Below are positions 1 through 12,200 of a DNA stretch of 64,000 bases, piece after piece. Every line of letters begins with the position of its first letter. Position 1 is the first letter of the stretch. The DNA is from Earliella scabrosa (Eukaryota > Basidiomycota > Agaricomycetes > Polyporales > Polyporaceae). Below the pieces are notes generated by a model that ran no database searches, was not told the origin of the DNA, and saw only the letters and a list, made by a program, of their open reading frames with translations. The stretch covers positions 2,232,001-2,296,000 of the forward strand of contig JABYQQ010000004.1 of NCBI GenBank assembly GCA_022605405.1, in the 5' to 3' direction. The translations under genes were made by a program, and so were the position numbers.

Positions 1-3000
1 CGATCGCAAGCTGAAGCGGGGTCAGTTCTGCGATGTACGGAATCGAGCTCTGGCTGGGGAGTGATCGCCTCTGCTCGCGTGCTTGAGCCGCCTCAACCAG
101 TTGCGGGATGTCGGCAAGGGTGATCCCGTCTTCGATTCCTCCAACCATCGTCTCGTCACTAACACCTCCAGCTGGGGAGCTAGGCCCCGACTCGTCCACA
201 ATCTTGATGGCAGTATTCCCTCGCGCGAAGGCCGGTCGGATGACCTGAGACTGAACGCTAGTGTCGATGGCCCCCGGGGATGGGAGGGACCGTTGTTGCG
301 ATGGCTGTGGGGGGTGAACGTTGGGCGCCTTCAGGCTTCGAGCGGTGCCTTGCTGAGCAGACTGAGGGACGGGTGGTCGCGAGCCAGGATGGACCTCCTG
401 AGGGCGATGTGCGCTGTTGAGATCCGTGGCATGCGCCACCTTGCCTGTTGGACTTTCGACGATGGTTGATCGCTTAGGTACGCGAGCTGTGGAGGAAAGC
501 TTGCGATCCAGATGCACAGAGCGAAGGCGGTTGATGTCACCGGAATTCCGATACGGATCTTCGTCTCCCTCCCGTTGTTGGATTTGCGATGGGGTAGACG
601 CTGAGGGAAGTGTCAGACATAACGAAGAAAAATATCGAGAGCACGCACCAGGCGAAAGAGGGACGACGCCGCGCTTCTTGAGTAACACGTACAACCGCCT
701 AAGAGCGACATTCAGGAGGAATGCATACTGCTCCAGGCGGGACACTGCTTGGAAGCCTCCGCGACATCCAGAGTGTGCGTGGTCGGTGCAGAAGATAGCC
801 GTGGGGACAAGGCCAAAGGACGAAGTCTCCTTCATCGTGTCGACCTCGTACACGAAGCCGTTGACGTTAGCTGGTGGTCGCCGCGCTGTCGAGAGTTTGG
901 GCTTATCCTTGTCGCCATCCTTCTCTTCGGTCTTGGGCTCCTTGACAACGGGCATGGCTGCCGGCTTGCCGCAGCTCTGACAGGTGAGACAATGTGAATG
1001 CCATCGCTGGTATGTCCCAAGCCGTACGCAATCCTCCTCGACGGTCTGACTGCACTTGATGCACAAGTCTGATGGAGGATGCACGACGGGAACCTTCGCG
1101 AGAGCGGGATCCTTGGGAGCAGCACTGAAGGGACTTTCCCCTGCGTTCTCTGGAGCCAGACTCTTGAATCCGTACGTCACTCCTTGAGTACCAATATTCC
1201 CAGAGTCACTCTGCGCGATGAGCTCGCCATTGGCACGCTTCATGATCCGACGCGCTGAGGGATTGCCGCCTTGTATCGCGAGCATGTGGAGTTTGTCGAG
1301 GAAGCTCGTGATGGCCTCGCGTACGTCCTGCTCCCGCTCAAGCTTCAAGGCACCGGTGAGCGCGATACGGATGAGAATCTTCAAGTAATGTGCAAGCCCG
1401 GTGACAAGAGCGAGTAGCTCCTGCGTCATTCCCATCCGCCGGGCCCCCGTCTCCTGGGTGTGTGAGAGCAAGGTGAAGAGGTCGACGGTCTTCCTGCATA
1501 GCATTCTTGCCTCGCGAACGTGCGACATCCCTGACGCTGCGTCAGTTCTTCCGCGGGTCGCAGATGAAGAAGGATGATAGGACATGCCTTTCAGTTTGAG
1601 ACGAGCAAAGTGATACTCGAGATCATCGATGGTAGCAAATAGTACCTCGACATGCAGGATGAACTTCTCGGCCATGCGGATGGCCTCGAGATACTGTCCA
1701 TTACTGACTTGCCGCAACATGTCAGAGATGCAAGCCGCGCTAGACTCTTCGAAAGCGGACAGCACACTGTATCGGGTCAGAAGAGGGAAGGGATGTCGAG
1801 CAGTAACAGGGTAACTCACGTCCATATCCGATATACCTGTTGCTCCATCCGAATCTGTTTTTCTCGAAGCGATTGGGCAGTCTCCTTGCGTTCCTCATCA
1901 ACGTACGGAGGCTCGGGAGCTTGGCTTGTCTCGCCTTCTTCCGCCCCGGGTGGTGGTAGGCTGGTGGGTCTGCGTGAGGAAACCTTGACATTCCAAAACT
2001 GACATTGGTCATTCGTAAGCAGGTATCCATACCAAGCCTGATCGTAAACTCCCTACCTTATTGATCATATAGCACTCCGGATGCCAGCACTCGTCTCGCA
2101 TGTTACGATTGATTTCGACGAATTGCTTGAGGATAGCACTGTTGCATCCTGCGCACTTCGTGGCGTACCGAGTGGAGTAATGGAAATGGCAGTAGACATC
2201 CCCTTCGTGTTCGTAGTAGGAGTCTTGTGGACCAAAAAGAGTTGGGCACACCGAGCACGTGAAGTGCTCGACATGGAACTTCTTGTCTGTAGGACGTGTT
2301 CATGACTTCGTTGACATTGGAACATACATGACAGACACTCACTGCACGCCGTGATATAGCTCCCTCGCAACGCCATCCCGCATTTTGCACAGATCAGGTT
2401 CAGGCGCCGGAAATAGTCCCGCTCGCACAGCGGGTGCTGCTTGCCGTCCTGGCCGTCGATTGGGAAGAACTTGGAAGCAACCACCGTACCGCAATCCTAC
2501 AAAGGGCCAGATCAATGAGCCATGACACCGCATCGAAGTGACAACTCCTCACCATGCATTTGAAACATTGGAGGTGGTACACAGCGCCCAAGGCTCGCAC
2601 AAACGCTCCTTGCATGGCCTTCCCACACGCCGCACATGGTCTAGCGATTGCACGAGGTTAGCAAATGTTACTGAAAATCAAGGATAGACCAAGGTCGCGC
2701 TCATGGACGACATGTGCATGCCTCCTGAACGGCGAGTTTCGACTTCGTCCACAACTGGAACGACCCATCACAGCGCAAGACGTCGCAGGCCCGATGACAT
2801 TTGAACGGGCGCCGTCCAGATCATCTTTCTGAGATGCACTTGGATGCATCAAACGCACTGAATGAGGGCATAAAGACACACGTCCCTACGCGACACCAGA
2901 TACTCCTCTCCAGAAAGATGACCCGCAATGTCTTGACAGACCCGTGCCTCACAACAGCATGTTTCCAGTGCGACCAGAGATGCATGCTCTTGCAATTCTC

Positions 3001-3637
3001 ATGGGTCGCGGCATGGACGGGCAGTCGAGGGCGTAATACGTGATCGGACAAACAAGGGGACTTACGTAGAAGCGACGCTTGTAGTACTGGTATGTGTCGT
3101 TGAAGTAGCTCCAACCTGACTTCCGCCAGGAGTAGACGAATCCGAGTTGAGCGAGGAGTCTGAGTGTACACTCCGAGGCCGACTCCGGGAAGGTTCAGAG
3201 TGATCGGAGGAGGATGGAGGGGGAGGGTGGGGATTGGAACCGCCTGGTGTGCCTGGCCGGCTTGCAGTGCGAAACTGGTGACCAGGGGACTGAGAGAGAC
3301 CGCGGTCAGAGGACTGGAGATCGCTGGTATTCCAGGACGAGGAATGGTTCAAGTCCTCGCTTCGAGCATGGGGGTGGTCGTCCACCCGGGGCTTCCGCTG
3401 ATCAAGGTCGTACGGTGTGCCGAGAGTAGCGGACCTGGTCGGCACCATGGTGCGATCTGTGGCAAAGGCGTCCGTGCGAGGAGAAGACGGGTGTGCACCA
3501 TTGAGAAGGGCAGAGCGAGGCGGGTCGTGATCATGGTCTAACTCCTGGTCGAGAGCCATGTAGGCGAGGGTGGAGGAGCCGTTGGAGGACTGGGACGAGA
3601 TGGAAAGCTGCTTGTTCTGATGATCATGCCCGCTCAT
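1..3637 (-). CDS. LIM-domain Rho GTPase-activating protein (Lrg1/Rga1 type), 3' end outside window
   Basis: Likely GTPase-activating protein for Rho-family GTPases in cell-wall and polarity signalling. The minus-strand start is the ATG at 3637, followed by a Ser/Pro-rich leader (3637-3062). Two adjacent LIM zinc-binding domains follow at about 2640-2065; exons include the Cys/His pairs in YHLQCFKCM, NLICAKCGMAL, FTCSVCPTLF and ATKCAGCNSA. A helical linker lies at about 1960-1200, and a third LIM-like module at about 1090-930 contains DLCIKCSQ and HCLTCQSCGKP. A 48-nt GT-AG intron lies near 600-650, and a low-complexity stretch runs to base 1 still open (ending ELTPLQLAI). The catalytic RhoGAP domain expected in this family should lie beyond the left edge and is not visible, so the RhoGAP part is inferred from LIM order and linker. 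At least six introns are implied. Confidence 0.82.
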
Positions 3638-4195
3638 TGTTGCGACCGCACCGCGTGTGGCAGGCTAGCGGGCGATATGCGGCGGCGGGAGGCGGGGAGC
3701 GGGCGAGGGTAGCCAGAGGGTATAGCGGACAGACGGAGACCTCTCGACGTCGATGAATCCGGAACGCCAATTTCGCCTATGCTCCCACCGTGACACTCAG
3801 GCACGTGGCAGCATGTCACACCGCCCACTCCAGCGAAACCCCACCGTTGCCGTCACTCGTACAGCACTGGCCATCTCCGTCATTGCCATACGGATGGCTC
3901 TAGGAGTGGAAGGATCACATGCGCATCTTGAGCAGTCATAGGCCTCAAAATACGATGGCCAGTGTCCGACCCGTCTCCCATACTACTCAATGACAGGATT
4001 CGCAGAACACGATGGACCAAAGGCACTCCAGCAACCCTGGTCGAATGGGGTCCAATCTCGCGAATTGGAGTGAACTTCCGACGTATGAAGCGGTGGTTTT
4101 CATTCCGATACTCATCGGGCTAAGGCGCTACAGCAATCGACAACGGAGGCATACGAGCATACTACGTAACTTCCTTCAGCCGGACATTTGGGGCC
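3638..4195. promoter_or_regulatory. Intergenic: 5' region of the LIM-RhoGAP gene and 3' flank of the M20 peptidase
   Basis: This 558-nt stretch lies between the start of the LIM-RhoGAP gene and the stop codon of the M20 peptidase, both on the minus strand. It should hold the promoter of the former and the 3' UTR of the latter. I see no convincing TATA box, repeat or ORF; the short ORFs here lack any protein-like pattern. Confidence 0.5.
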
Positions 4196-6585
4196 TTACG
4201 CCTTGAATTCGTCCGCATTCAGTATCAGGGTGGTGAAAAACCTGATTACCTCCACGAACGCATCGGCCACCATGACTGCATGGAATCGTTGAATGAGCGC
4301 CGCTCGCGAAATTTGTAGGGTCGTGTACTCACATTCGTTGATTGTATGGACGCCGTTGGCCAGGGCGGTACCGTTCCCCGAGTTGTGATGGTTATAGCGG
4401 TAGATGTGCGGCGTGAGCGCCCAGTAGTAGCGAGTATCTGTGCAGCATTCCCGAGATCGCCGTCAGCACTCCGAGCTCTGTCGGCAACAGCCCCATTACG
4501 GGGGCGCCGTTGCCAAGATCGACAACACCGATACGCACCGGTATTCCCTGACATAATACCCGGAGAGACAGAAATCGCGTCGTCGTCCTTCAGACTCCGG
4601 TGTGCGTTGTACGTCGCTTTGATAGTGCCAGAGAGGAGTGCATACTCAGGCGCGTCGATGGGACTAATGGGCGCGGGCTCCAGCGCTGCGTCCCACGCGT
4701 CGCTGATGGTCAGGGTTCCATATGCAGGCGCATCTTGTCCGGTGACCTGCGAGCCGAACGCGGTGTAGGAGAGATTGAACTCATGCGCGAGCGACTTGAG
4801 GAGTGCTGTGTCATGCTCTTTCACTGCATCTACGGAACTGCGGCCATATGTTGTCAGCTGATACCGTATAGGTTAGAGAAGCCAGACGTAGAGTAAAGGG
4901 AACTTGTGGGTCGGGGAAAGTTGTTTGTGGATGAGGTGAGAAGGAACACACCTGTCGGTCGCAATGCGGTGATTCACCACGGCCCAAGCCTGTTCGGGAA
5001 GCGCGTTCGTCTTCACGCCCCCGTTGATCAAGTCGATCGCCTGAGTGGTGCCGACAAGCGCATGGAAGGCCTTGGTCTTGAACAGCTCCTTCTGCGCCTC
5101 CTTGAGCGCCTTATCGGACTTGACCGACTTCTTGAGTGCCTTCCGGAGCTTGTGTGGAAGACCCGGAGCATGAGCGGCGAGGCACTGAGCCTTCCAATAC
5201 ATGGGAGTGCCGCGAGAGAGGCGGGCCTCATAGGGGTTGGCTTCGTAATGGACAAGGAGTTGCGAGAGAATGCCAATCGTCTAACAACAGTGAGTCAGCG
5301 GGATGGATCAATCCAGCGTTGTGGGCGTACCGTGTGGGAAGGGGGCACACTAGAGTGACCTCCGGGGGATGTGACCTCGACACGAACGTCGAGATAACCC
5401 TTCTCGGCGATAGCAGGGGTTGCAATAACGCCGTCAAATTCCTGAGCAAACCCTCCTGTCCCAACAGTGAGTCTCTATATGTATCGTCTAACCCAGACAC
5501 GTACCACCCTCGTCGACGAGCATCAAGAAAGCATTCTCGCCAAATGTGTTGAGCAGGTACTTACTCAACGAGGAGGCTCCCTAGAATTGGTGTTGAGAGA
5601 GTGACAGCAAGGATCAGGAGCAGGTACTTACATGCAATCCGCTAGCCTCCTCATCAAACCCGAAAGTGAGGACGACACCGCGCGTGGGCTGGAAGTTCTG
5701 CTCGAGCAGAGATTCAATGGTCGACATGATTGCAATCAAGCCACTCTTGTCATCGGAGCTTCCACGCCCCCAGACTCGCTCGCCATCAAAAAAGCCGGAG
5801 AACGGCGGGTGAGTCCACTTATCCAAGGTATCGGGATTGACAGGGACAACGTCTGGATTATAATGAAGCCATCAATCCACGGATTATGCTAGCCCAGAGG
5901 AGGCCCAAACCTTGGTGAGCTGCTAGAAGTAACGGCTTCAAAGAGCTGTCGGAGCCTTTCCAAACGTACACCAAGCCGTACGTGTTGACCTTGGTCAGCT
6001 CCAAGGTCGAATGGCTGGAAACCAATGAGCATCGTTCGTAATGAGTCTCGCATAGAGACTCACATGAGCGGGAAGGCCTTGAGGAGATAATCGTGGAAAG
6101 GACCGAAGGCTTCCCAGCGAGGGTCCTCGCCAACGGGCAACATCTTGTCAAACGACTGTGTCCTGGCAAAGTACACGCGTTAACCTCGCAGTACAAGGAT
6201 ATTCTGGCGTGATATGGAGAAGGCTATCGTGAACTTACGGGACTCTCACTGCACCGCCGAGCCATTCTACTGCACGCGCCTTGAATGCGTCCGAACCAAA
6301 CGTTCCTCCCAGCGAGTTCCACAGCGCCGCGTTCTTCTGCGGAACGATCGGCGACACTTGCGGGCACTGCTCTTCAGCCTTCCACGAGTTGTCGCTGCCG
6401 AGAACATCGTGAATACAGCCCGGAATAGGAGCGAGGCCAACGGCGTTCAGGAAGACCCAGATGGCGACACCACACAAAAGTGCCTTGACGGGACGCAAGC
6501 CAGCGCAGAGACCCTTCAAGTTCCTACGAGGAGCCCCCTCGAAAGCAGTCGATGGCAATAGCGCGTCGCCCTTGGAAGTCGACAT
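4196..6585 (-). CDS. CPS1: Gly-Xaa carboxypeptidase / carboxypeptidase S, M20 metallopeptidase
   Basis: Predicted zinc carboxypeptidase of the vacuolar Cps1 type, releasing C-terminal residues from small peptides. It starts at the ATG at 6585 with a short N-terminal tail and one hydrophobic anchor (about residues 30-50, VKALLCGVAIWVFLNAVGLA), as in type II membrane Cps1. The M20 metal site is visible across an intron: LLLAAHQ joins DVVPVNPDTLDKW. This is followed by the bridging-Asp block RGSSDDKSGLIAIM and the catalytic-Glu block FGFDEEASG near 5620-5830. The C-terminal exons (5200-4196) contain the M20 dimerisation/catalytic region and NHRIATD, then end in NADEFKA and TAA at 4196-4198. Several short introns interrupt it. 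It is divergently transcribed from the mL44 gene. Family assignment is strong; vacuolar location is inferred from the family. Confidence 0.88.
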
Positions 6586-7090
6586 GGTGGTGCGGGTGAG
6601 AAGGGCGACTGCTCTTGCTTGCGAAGGATGAGGTCACTGACTGAATAGATTTCCCGCGGGCATGTATTTCGAGCTGACGAACAGATGACTCCTTTGATCT
6701 GGAAGGCAGGTTACCGGTGGTACAGACAAGTAAATGTGATGAGACATGGCAGCAGCGGCTCAGGCAGAAGTTTGCGCCAGCATACTTGATGCGAGCACAA
6801 GGGAGATGGTGCAAAGTGGGTACAATGTTGCGACAGACGAGTTGAGTGCGATTGACTCCTCGTCGCATCGGAGCGTCGCTCACAAGCCGCGGGGGTTACA
6901 TATTGTTCGAGCTGGTCAGACCATATATTCGTTAGTTTGAGGTCGATCGACAACAAGTTGAACACGACTAACGTCGAGCGCGCCGCGAGGGGTATCCGGG
7001 GTCCGCCGGGGTCGCTGCGTCTAAACCTGGTCCAAAATTTGGACCGTGTCTCCCTCGAGAGCGCGTGCTGGCGGAGTACGACAAGCATCC
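6586..7090. promoter_or_regulatory. Divergent promoter between carboxypeptidase S and mL44, with a 17-nt palindrome
   Basis: The two genes start back to back 505 nt apart, so this stretch must contain both promoters. The one notable structure is the odd palindrome GGTCCAAAATTTGGACC at 7029-7045 (8-bp arms, one central base), about 45 nt before the mL44 ATG. It could be a dimeric factor site or lie in the 5' UTR. No clear TATA box is present. Confidence 0.45.
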
Positions 7091-8675
7091 ATGGGCTATG
7101 CGCAACGCAAGGTCGCGAACACGGCTTCGAAGCTCGCCCATGTCTCCGCACAACATCTAAAAGCTCTTCCGCAAAAGCAATCCTTCCTCGCTGCTGGCAG
7201 GGCTCCTGCTGTCTTCGACACACAGTCTTGGGCCGCGTCCCAGCCTCCCCCTCGCTCAACTCTTGCTGCCTTCGCCCACCGAATAGGTCTTGGCAACGTT
7301 GTATCCTCGACGGACGTTATTCAGCAGGCGTGTACCCACCAGTCATTTGTCTCCCTATACTCGCAGCAACATCCGGACCAACCACTACCTGCCACCAATG
7401 CTTCCCTCGCGACTCTGGGTAACTCCCTCCTGGGCATGTTTGCCACCGAGTTCGTGAACTCGTCCTACCCGCACCTTCCCACTCGCGTTTTGAAGGCGGC
7501 CGTCAGTGCACACGTCGGTCCGACGACCTGTGCCAACGTTGCGCGTGAAATGGGTGTAACACCCATCTTGCGCTGGCACCGCACAGTACGTGGTCCCGTT
7601 ATTTCTTCCCTTCTCCAAAGTAGCTAATCTTACCTCCCCTGTCATGCAGCCCACCTCTGCAGTAGGCGGAGCCGTCCTTCATGCTGACGCGCTGGCATCC
7701 GTACCGAGAGCGCTCACCGCGTTAGTGTACCAGCACCGGTCACTACGCTCGGCACGGAGATTCGTGGAGAAGTTCTTCTTGAGTCGAGAGGTGGATCTGC
7801 GGTCCATGATCAAGTTCCGGGACCCGAAGCAAACCCTGTTGGCGACGGTCGAGAAGTACGGGAGGGAACGGCCAGTGTCAAGGTATGTGCTCTCAGCAGA
7901 TATCGTCACCTATCATGTTGCGCCGAGAATGTCTCCCAATGGTTGCCCTTTGCGCGTAATCTCCGAGAGATACTGCTGCTGCAGTGCCAGGAGTTCTTCC
8001 ACTCATGCATGGTCCGAGATCTACGGTTGCGGATCCTTGCTCCGAGCCTGCCGTTAGGACCGTGCTTGGGACACGCACCTTCGTCATTGGGCCAATGCAG
8101 CTTGTGCGCATGAAGTTCTATCCCTATAGAGAGGCCAGGCTTCTTGCAGATGCGCGCCTCTCTTCCCCATTGTCTCCACAGCCGGCCGCGATACGATGTC
8201 TGTCGGCTCTTCCGTATACTGGCAATGCTAACGCCAACCCAACAGATTGCTGAAGGAGACAGGTCGACTTTCCAATTCGCCTGTCTTCGTGGTTGGCATC
8301 TTCTCGGGTGCCGACCAGCTTGGGGAGGGCTTTGGCAGCTCGTTGAAAATGGCTGAGTACCGCGTACGTGATCTTCGTTCTCACTCTCCAGGCGATGATC
8401 TTAGCTCAACTCATGTTGTGATATAGGCCGCAGAAGACTCATTACTGAGGCTGTACTTGACGCGGCAACCACCACACCTGCTGCAGCTCCCGTCATCAAC
8501 GTTCCATGACGCGCCAGGGAACGTGTTCGACGCGGTGGGCGCTGAGGCTGCGTACTCACCGACATCGCTAGGCGACTCTGAGGTGTTGTACGGCAGTGCA
8601 GGTCGGGCGGGCATCCGGGTGCCCGGGGCACGCTCTCTTGCCGTCGAGGAGGATGATTTAGACATCTACGTATAG
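7091..8675 (+). CDS. MRPL3: Mitochondrial large-subunit ribosomal protein mL44 (MRPL3/L44 family, RNase III-like fold)
   Basis: Predicted structural protein of the mitochondrial 54S ribosomal subunit with an RNase III-derived domain. Four exons fit: 7091-7585, 7650-7882, 8246-8363 and 8427-8675, giving 364 aa with all phases consistent. The ATG at 7091 begins MGYAQRKVANTASKL, a basic, presequence-like N-terminus. Residues about 60-280 carry the RNase III-like core (THQSFVSLYSQQ, NASLATLGNSLLGMFATEFV, REVDLRSMIKFRDPK). RNase III acidic catalytic residues are not conserved at the signature region, as is usual in mL44. The C-terminus includes VFVVGIFSGADQLGEGFGSS, a double-stranded-RNA-binding-type segment. 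The second intron (7883-8245, 363 nt) is unusually long for this genome. The assignment rests on family pattern recognition. Confidence 0.82.
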
Positions 8676-9292
8676 TAATGCAGATATGCTTAATTCTCTA
8701 GGAACACTTCTCCCAAGTTCTGATGTTTCTCGCCGGTTGTGTTCCCCACTCGCGTGTGTGAGGTTGAGTAGCCTCGACACATGAACGTCATGAACGCGTG
8801 TCTGCACATGCACACGCAGGCGCGTCCGGCACGCTCGAAGACCCTGAGGTGCCTGTATCATGGCAGACTTTGGGTGTTGTCTCCAATTTGAGCACGCGTC
8901 TGGGCGTCGCCAGCCCAGAAGTGGCGGTGTGCGCGGCGAATTCGGGCGTATGGTAGCGGCGTCAGAGCGCTGTCTCACCTTCACCGGACGCCAGTGCTGC
9001 ACCGCACCGTTCCTGCACGGTTTGCTCAATTACCACCACCATCCCTTTCACGCCCGCAGCCTGTTCGCCCCGCGGCTTCTGTCCGACACGCCAGCTCAAC
9101 GCGTTCCTCCTCTCCTCGCTGCGGCCTCAGACGCAGGCCCCACATATAACTCTCACGCCCGCTGACGTCTGCCCGACCCCGCCTCGGTCTCCTCAGGCCG
9201 ATTCTTGTTCGACGCTCTTGGTCTCCGCTTGTCTATCATTCTGAAGATCTACGGTCTAGCTATACAGCTAACACGCGCGTTCGCGACGCAAG
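8676..9292. promoter_or_regulatory. Intergenic: mL44 3' flank and promoter of the F-BAR/RhoGAP gene
   Basis: This 617-nt stretch separates two plus-strand genes. A TATA-like CACATATAAC lies near 9141-9150, about 150 nt before the next ATG, and could be the promoter of the F-BAR/RhoGAP gene. No RNA gene or repeat was seen. Confidence 0.4.
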
Positions 9293-12200
9293 ATGGCCGT
9301 CCTGTCGCTGCCTCCAACCTTCTCAAATTCGTTCTGGTCGCAGGACTACCGAAAGGGGCTCGAAGTCCTATACGCGCAACTCGAGCAGGTACGTAAGCTT
9401 CGTCTATGTCACCGTGTGACGTGTAGAATCATGGTCATGACACAACCCCTGTGGTAGGGACTTGCGGAGAACACTGAGATTGCTCAGTTCATCAGGGTGA
9501 GTGGTTGTCGGTCCCGGTGGTGCTTTTAGTACGCGTCCTGACTTGGTCTTGTTCTCGTACAGAGACGTGCAACTGCTGAGCTCACCCTGGGTGCGACGTT
9601 GAAAGCCGATCCTCCCGCTAGTGCGTACCTATCATCACTGTCCGAACCACAGCCTCACCCATCTGTGTTTCTCAAGACTCAGCATTCGAGGTCGACGATG
9701 GCGCGTCATTACTCATGGCGTTTAGAGGGTTGCGCGACGAGAGCGCGACCCAAGGTGCACTGCACGAGAGTGTTGCCAAAGAGCTACAGACCAGTGTAGC
9801 TGAGCCCTTCGAGAAGTGGGCGCAAGGACACAAGGTGTGTACCACCATGTGAACGCCATCGCGTTTTATGCTCACTAGCGCACTCTCCTCAGGAGCGTCT
9901 CATGGCAAGCAAGGCGACCATCCTCGACGGTTACATGTACAACTACGAGGTTGCTCTTGCTGAGGTTCGTTGGTTCGAGAGAGAAATACAGCGGCATCAC
10001 ATGGTGATCTTCTGAACAGGTCAATAAGCTGAAGAACGACTACCTGACGAAGACCCGCAAGGCTGACGAAGCTGAGGATGAGTGAGTGCCTTATTCCCAA
10101 CCCTGCGAAAGTTGTCGTGCTGAAACACATTCGGTAGTGCTCGCTTTGCACCCATCACTCACCCGGTTGGCGACTCATACACTTCGTCTCCGAAGTTGAA
10201 GCCCCTCGGCGCAAACCCCGCCGCGATGCGCACGCCTCAAAGGCAAGCGACGATGTCCGAGCGCATCACCGCCCGTCTCAAAGAGTTCAGGCTCAACGGA
10301 TCGGCTGGCGCCCCTCCGCCGCCCGCGAAGCCAGAAGTGCACTTCGACGCCGATGAAGAAGAGAAGACAACTCCCAAGGTCGACAAGGGGAAGGGTCGCG
10401 CGACGGATGTTGGGTCTGCCGGGAGTACACCCCAGCGCGTGACATCCCCTCCGCCTATGGAGCTGCCTCCGGCGAAGGTCTCCCCGCCTAGATTGGAGAC
10501 TGATCCTGTCCCGCCGCCGCCACCGCCACCGATGGACGTTGCAGGCGTGCCCATGACCCCTACGGAGGTGTCTGAAATGCTGAAGAAGGCCAAGTCTGAG
10601 CTGCCGCTGCGCCCTGTTCGCTTCCCGCTATTGGGCGAGTACCAGGACTGCTTCTCTGGCGAGGACTTCGCAAGCTGGCTCAAGGAGAATGTCAAGGCGT
10701 TCCAGGGGAATCTCGATCACGCTGAGGTCGCGGCCCGCGTTCTCACCGAGAAGTACAACCTGCTCCGTAGGATCGGCGAGCTCGGGAACGACTTTGAGAA
10801 CGCGGAAGACGCGTTTTACCAGTTCCGCCCGAGGGCTTTCAGTTTGGATGCTGTCCCTCCCAAGCCCGCAGCGGTGACCAGTGCCGCACAGGTCCTGACG
10901 CCGATCGAGCAGAGGCTTTCGCCCCTTGCGCAGAACGTTGCGGGCCGTACCAGTGGACTTGCCAGCCTTGTGTCGAAGGCGTTTGCAGCTAGTGGCGAAC
11001 CTGCGCATGTGCGTGCTAGGCGTGAGGCGGAGGCTGCGGACCACGAGTATCGCACGGCTGTCCGCAAGGTCGACCGGCAACGGCTCGGTCTTGAGGAGCG
11101 TATCGACGAGACGCTTAAGACTCTACAGAAGTGGGAGTTGGACAGGCTTCGCGCTGTGAAGACTGGTGAGTGTTTCGACTACTTGTGCGCCGTGCTGAAG
11201 AGTGAAGCTGACGCCGTGGATCTATGATAGTGCTCACCCAGTACCACACGTCATTAGCAAAGCTCTCGCAGAACTATGCCGCCTCCCAGGAGAAGGTCGA
11301 CACCCTGATCGCTGCGTATCAGCCCGAGCAGGACATCAAGGTCCTCATCGAGCGTTCGCGCACTGGTCCGTTCCGCCCTGTCGCCCAAGTCTACGAGTCC
11401 ATCGCGCATGACGAGTCTGATGTCGTCTTCGGCATCGATCTCCGCAAGTGGGCAGATAGCGCGTACTGGAATGTGACTAGCCCCGGCGAGAAGAAGGAAG
11501 ACATCCCACCTCTCTTGACGTCTCTCTTCGCCGCGCTAGCAGAGGCATACCCTAAGCTTCCCAATGATGCTGGTTTGTCATATGATTTCTGCGTCGAGGT
11601 CGCATATGCTGATCATTCGTCTAGAGAGGCGCAAAACCTGGATCTACGAGGTTCCGTTGCCTGCGGTGCATCACCTCCGTGAGACTCTCAACGCTGTCCC
11701 TCCGGAAGAGGACATCCCGCACGACTTGTTGCAGAAGTACGACGCGCCGGTTCTTGCGAGTGGTGTAAAGTTGTGGGCTCTGGAGCTCGACCCTCCCCTC
11801 TGCATGTACGAGGGCTGGGACGAGATGCGCAAGCTGTACCCGACCGTCGGAGGCGGTCAAGGAGAGCTGAAGCCTTCAGACGAGCAGCACGTCCAAGACA
11901 TCCAGCTCGCTCTGCAGAAGCTACCGAAGATCCACCTACTTGTCCTGGACGCTCTGGTCAAGCATCTGAAGGAGTAAGCGACACCTTTCCTCATAGTATC
12001 GCAGATTCTCATCCCTGGTCTAGTTTGATTGCATCGACCTCCGAAGCTGAATCCGAGGCCAATGAAGTCTATATCACGAAACTTGCTCTGAGTATGGGTC
12101 GAAGTAAGTGTCAAACATCGTAGTATAACCCTGGATCTAACAGCCACGGTCCAGCTATCCTCCGTCCCAAGCAGGAGAATGAGTTCTCGATTCAAGACCG

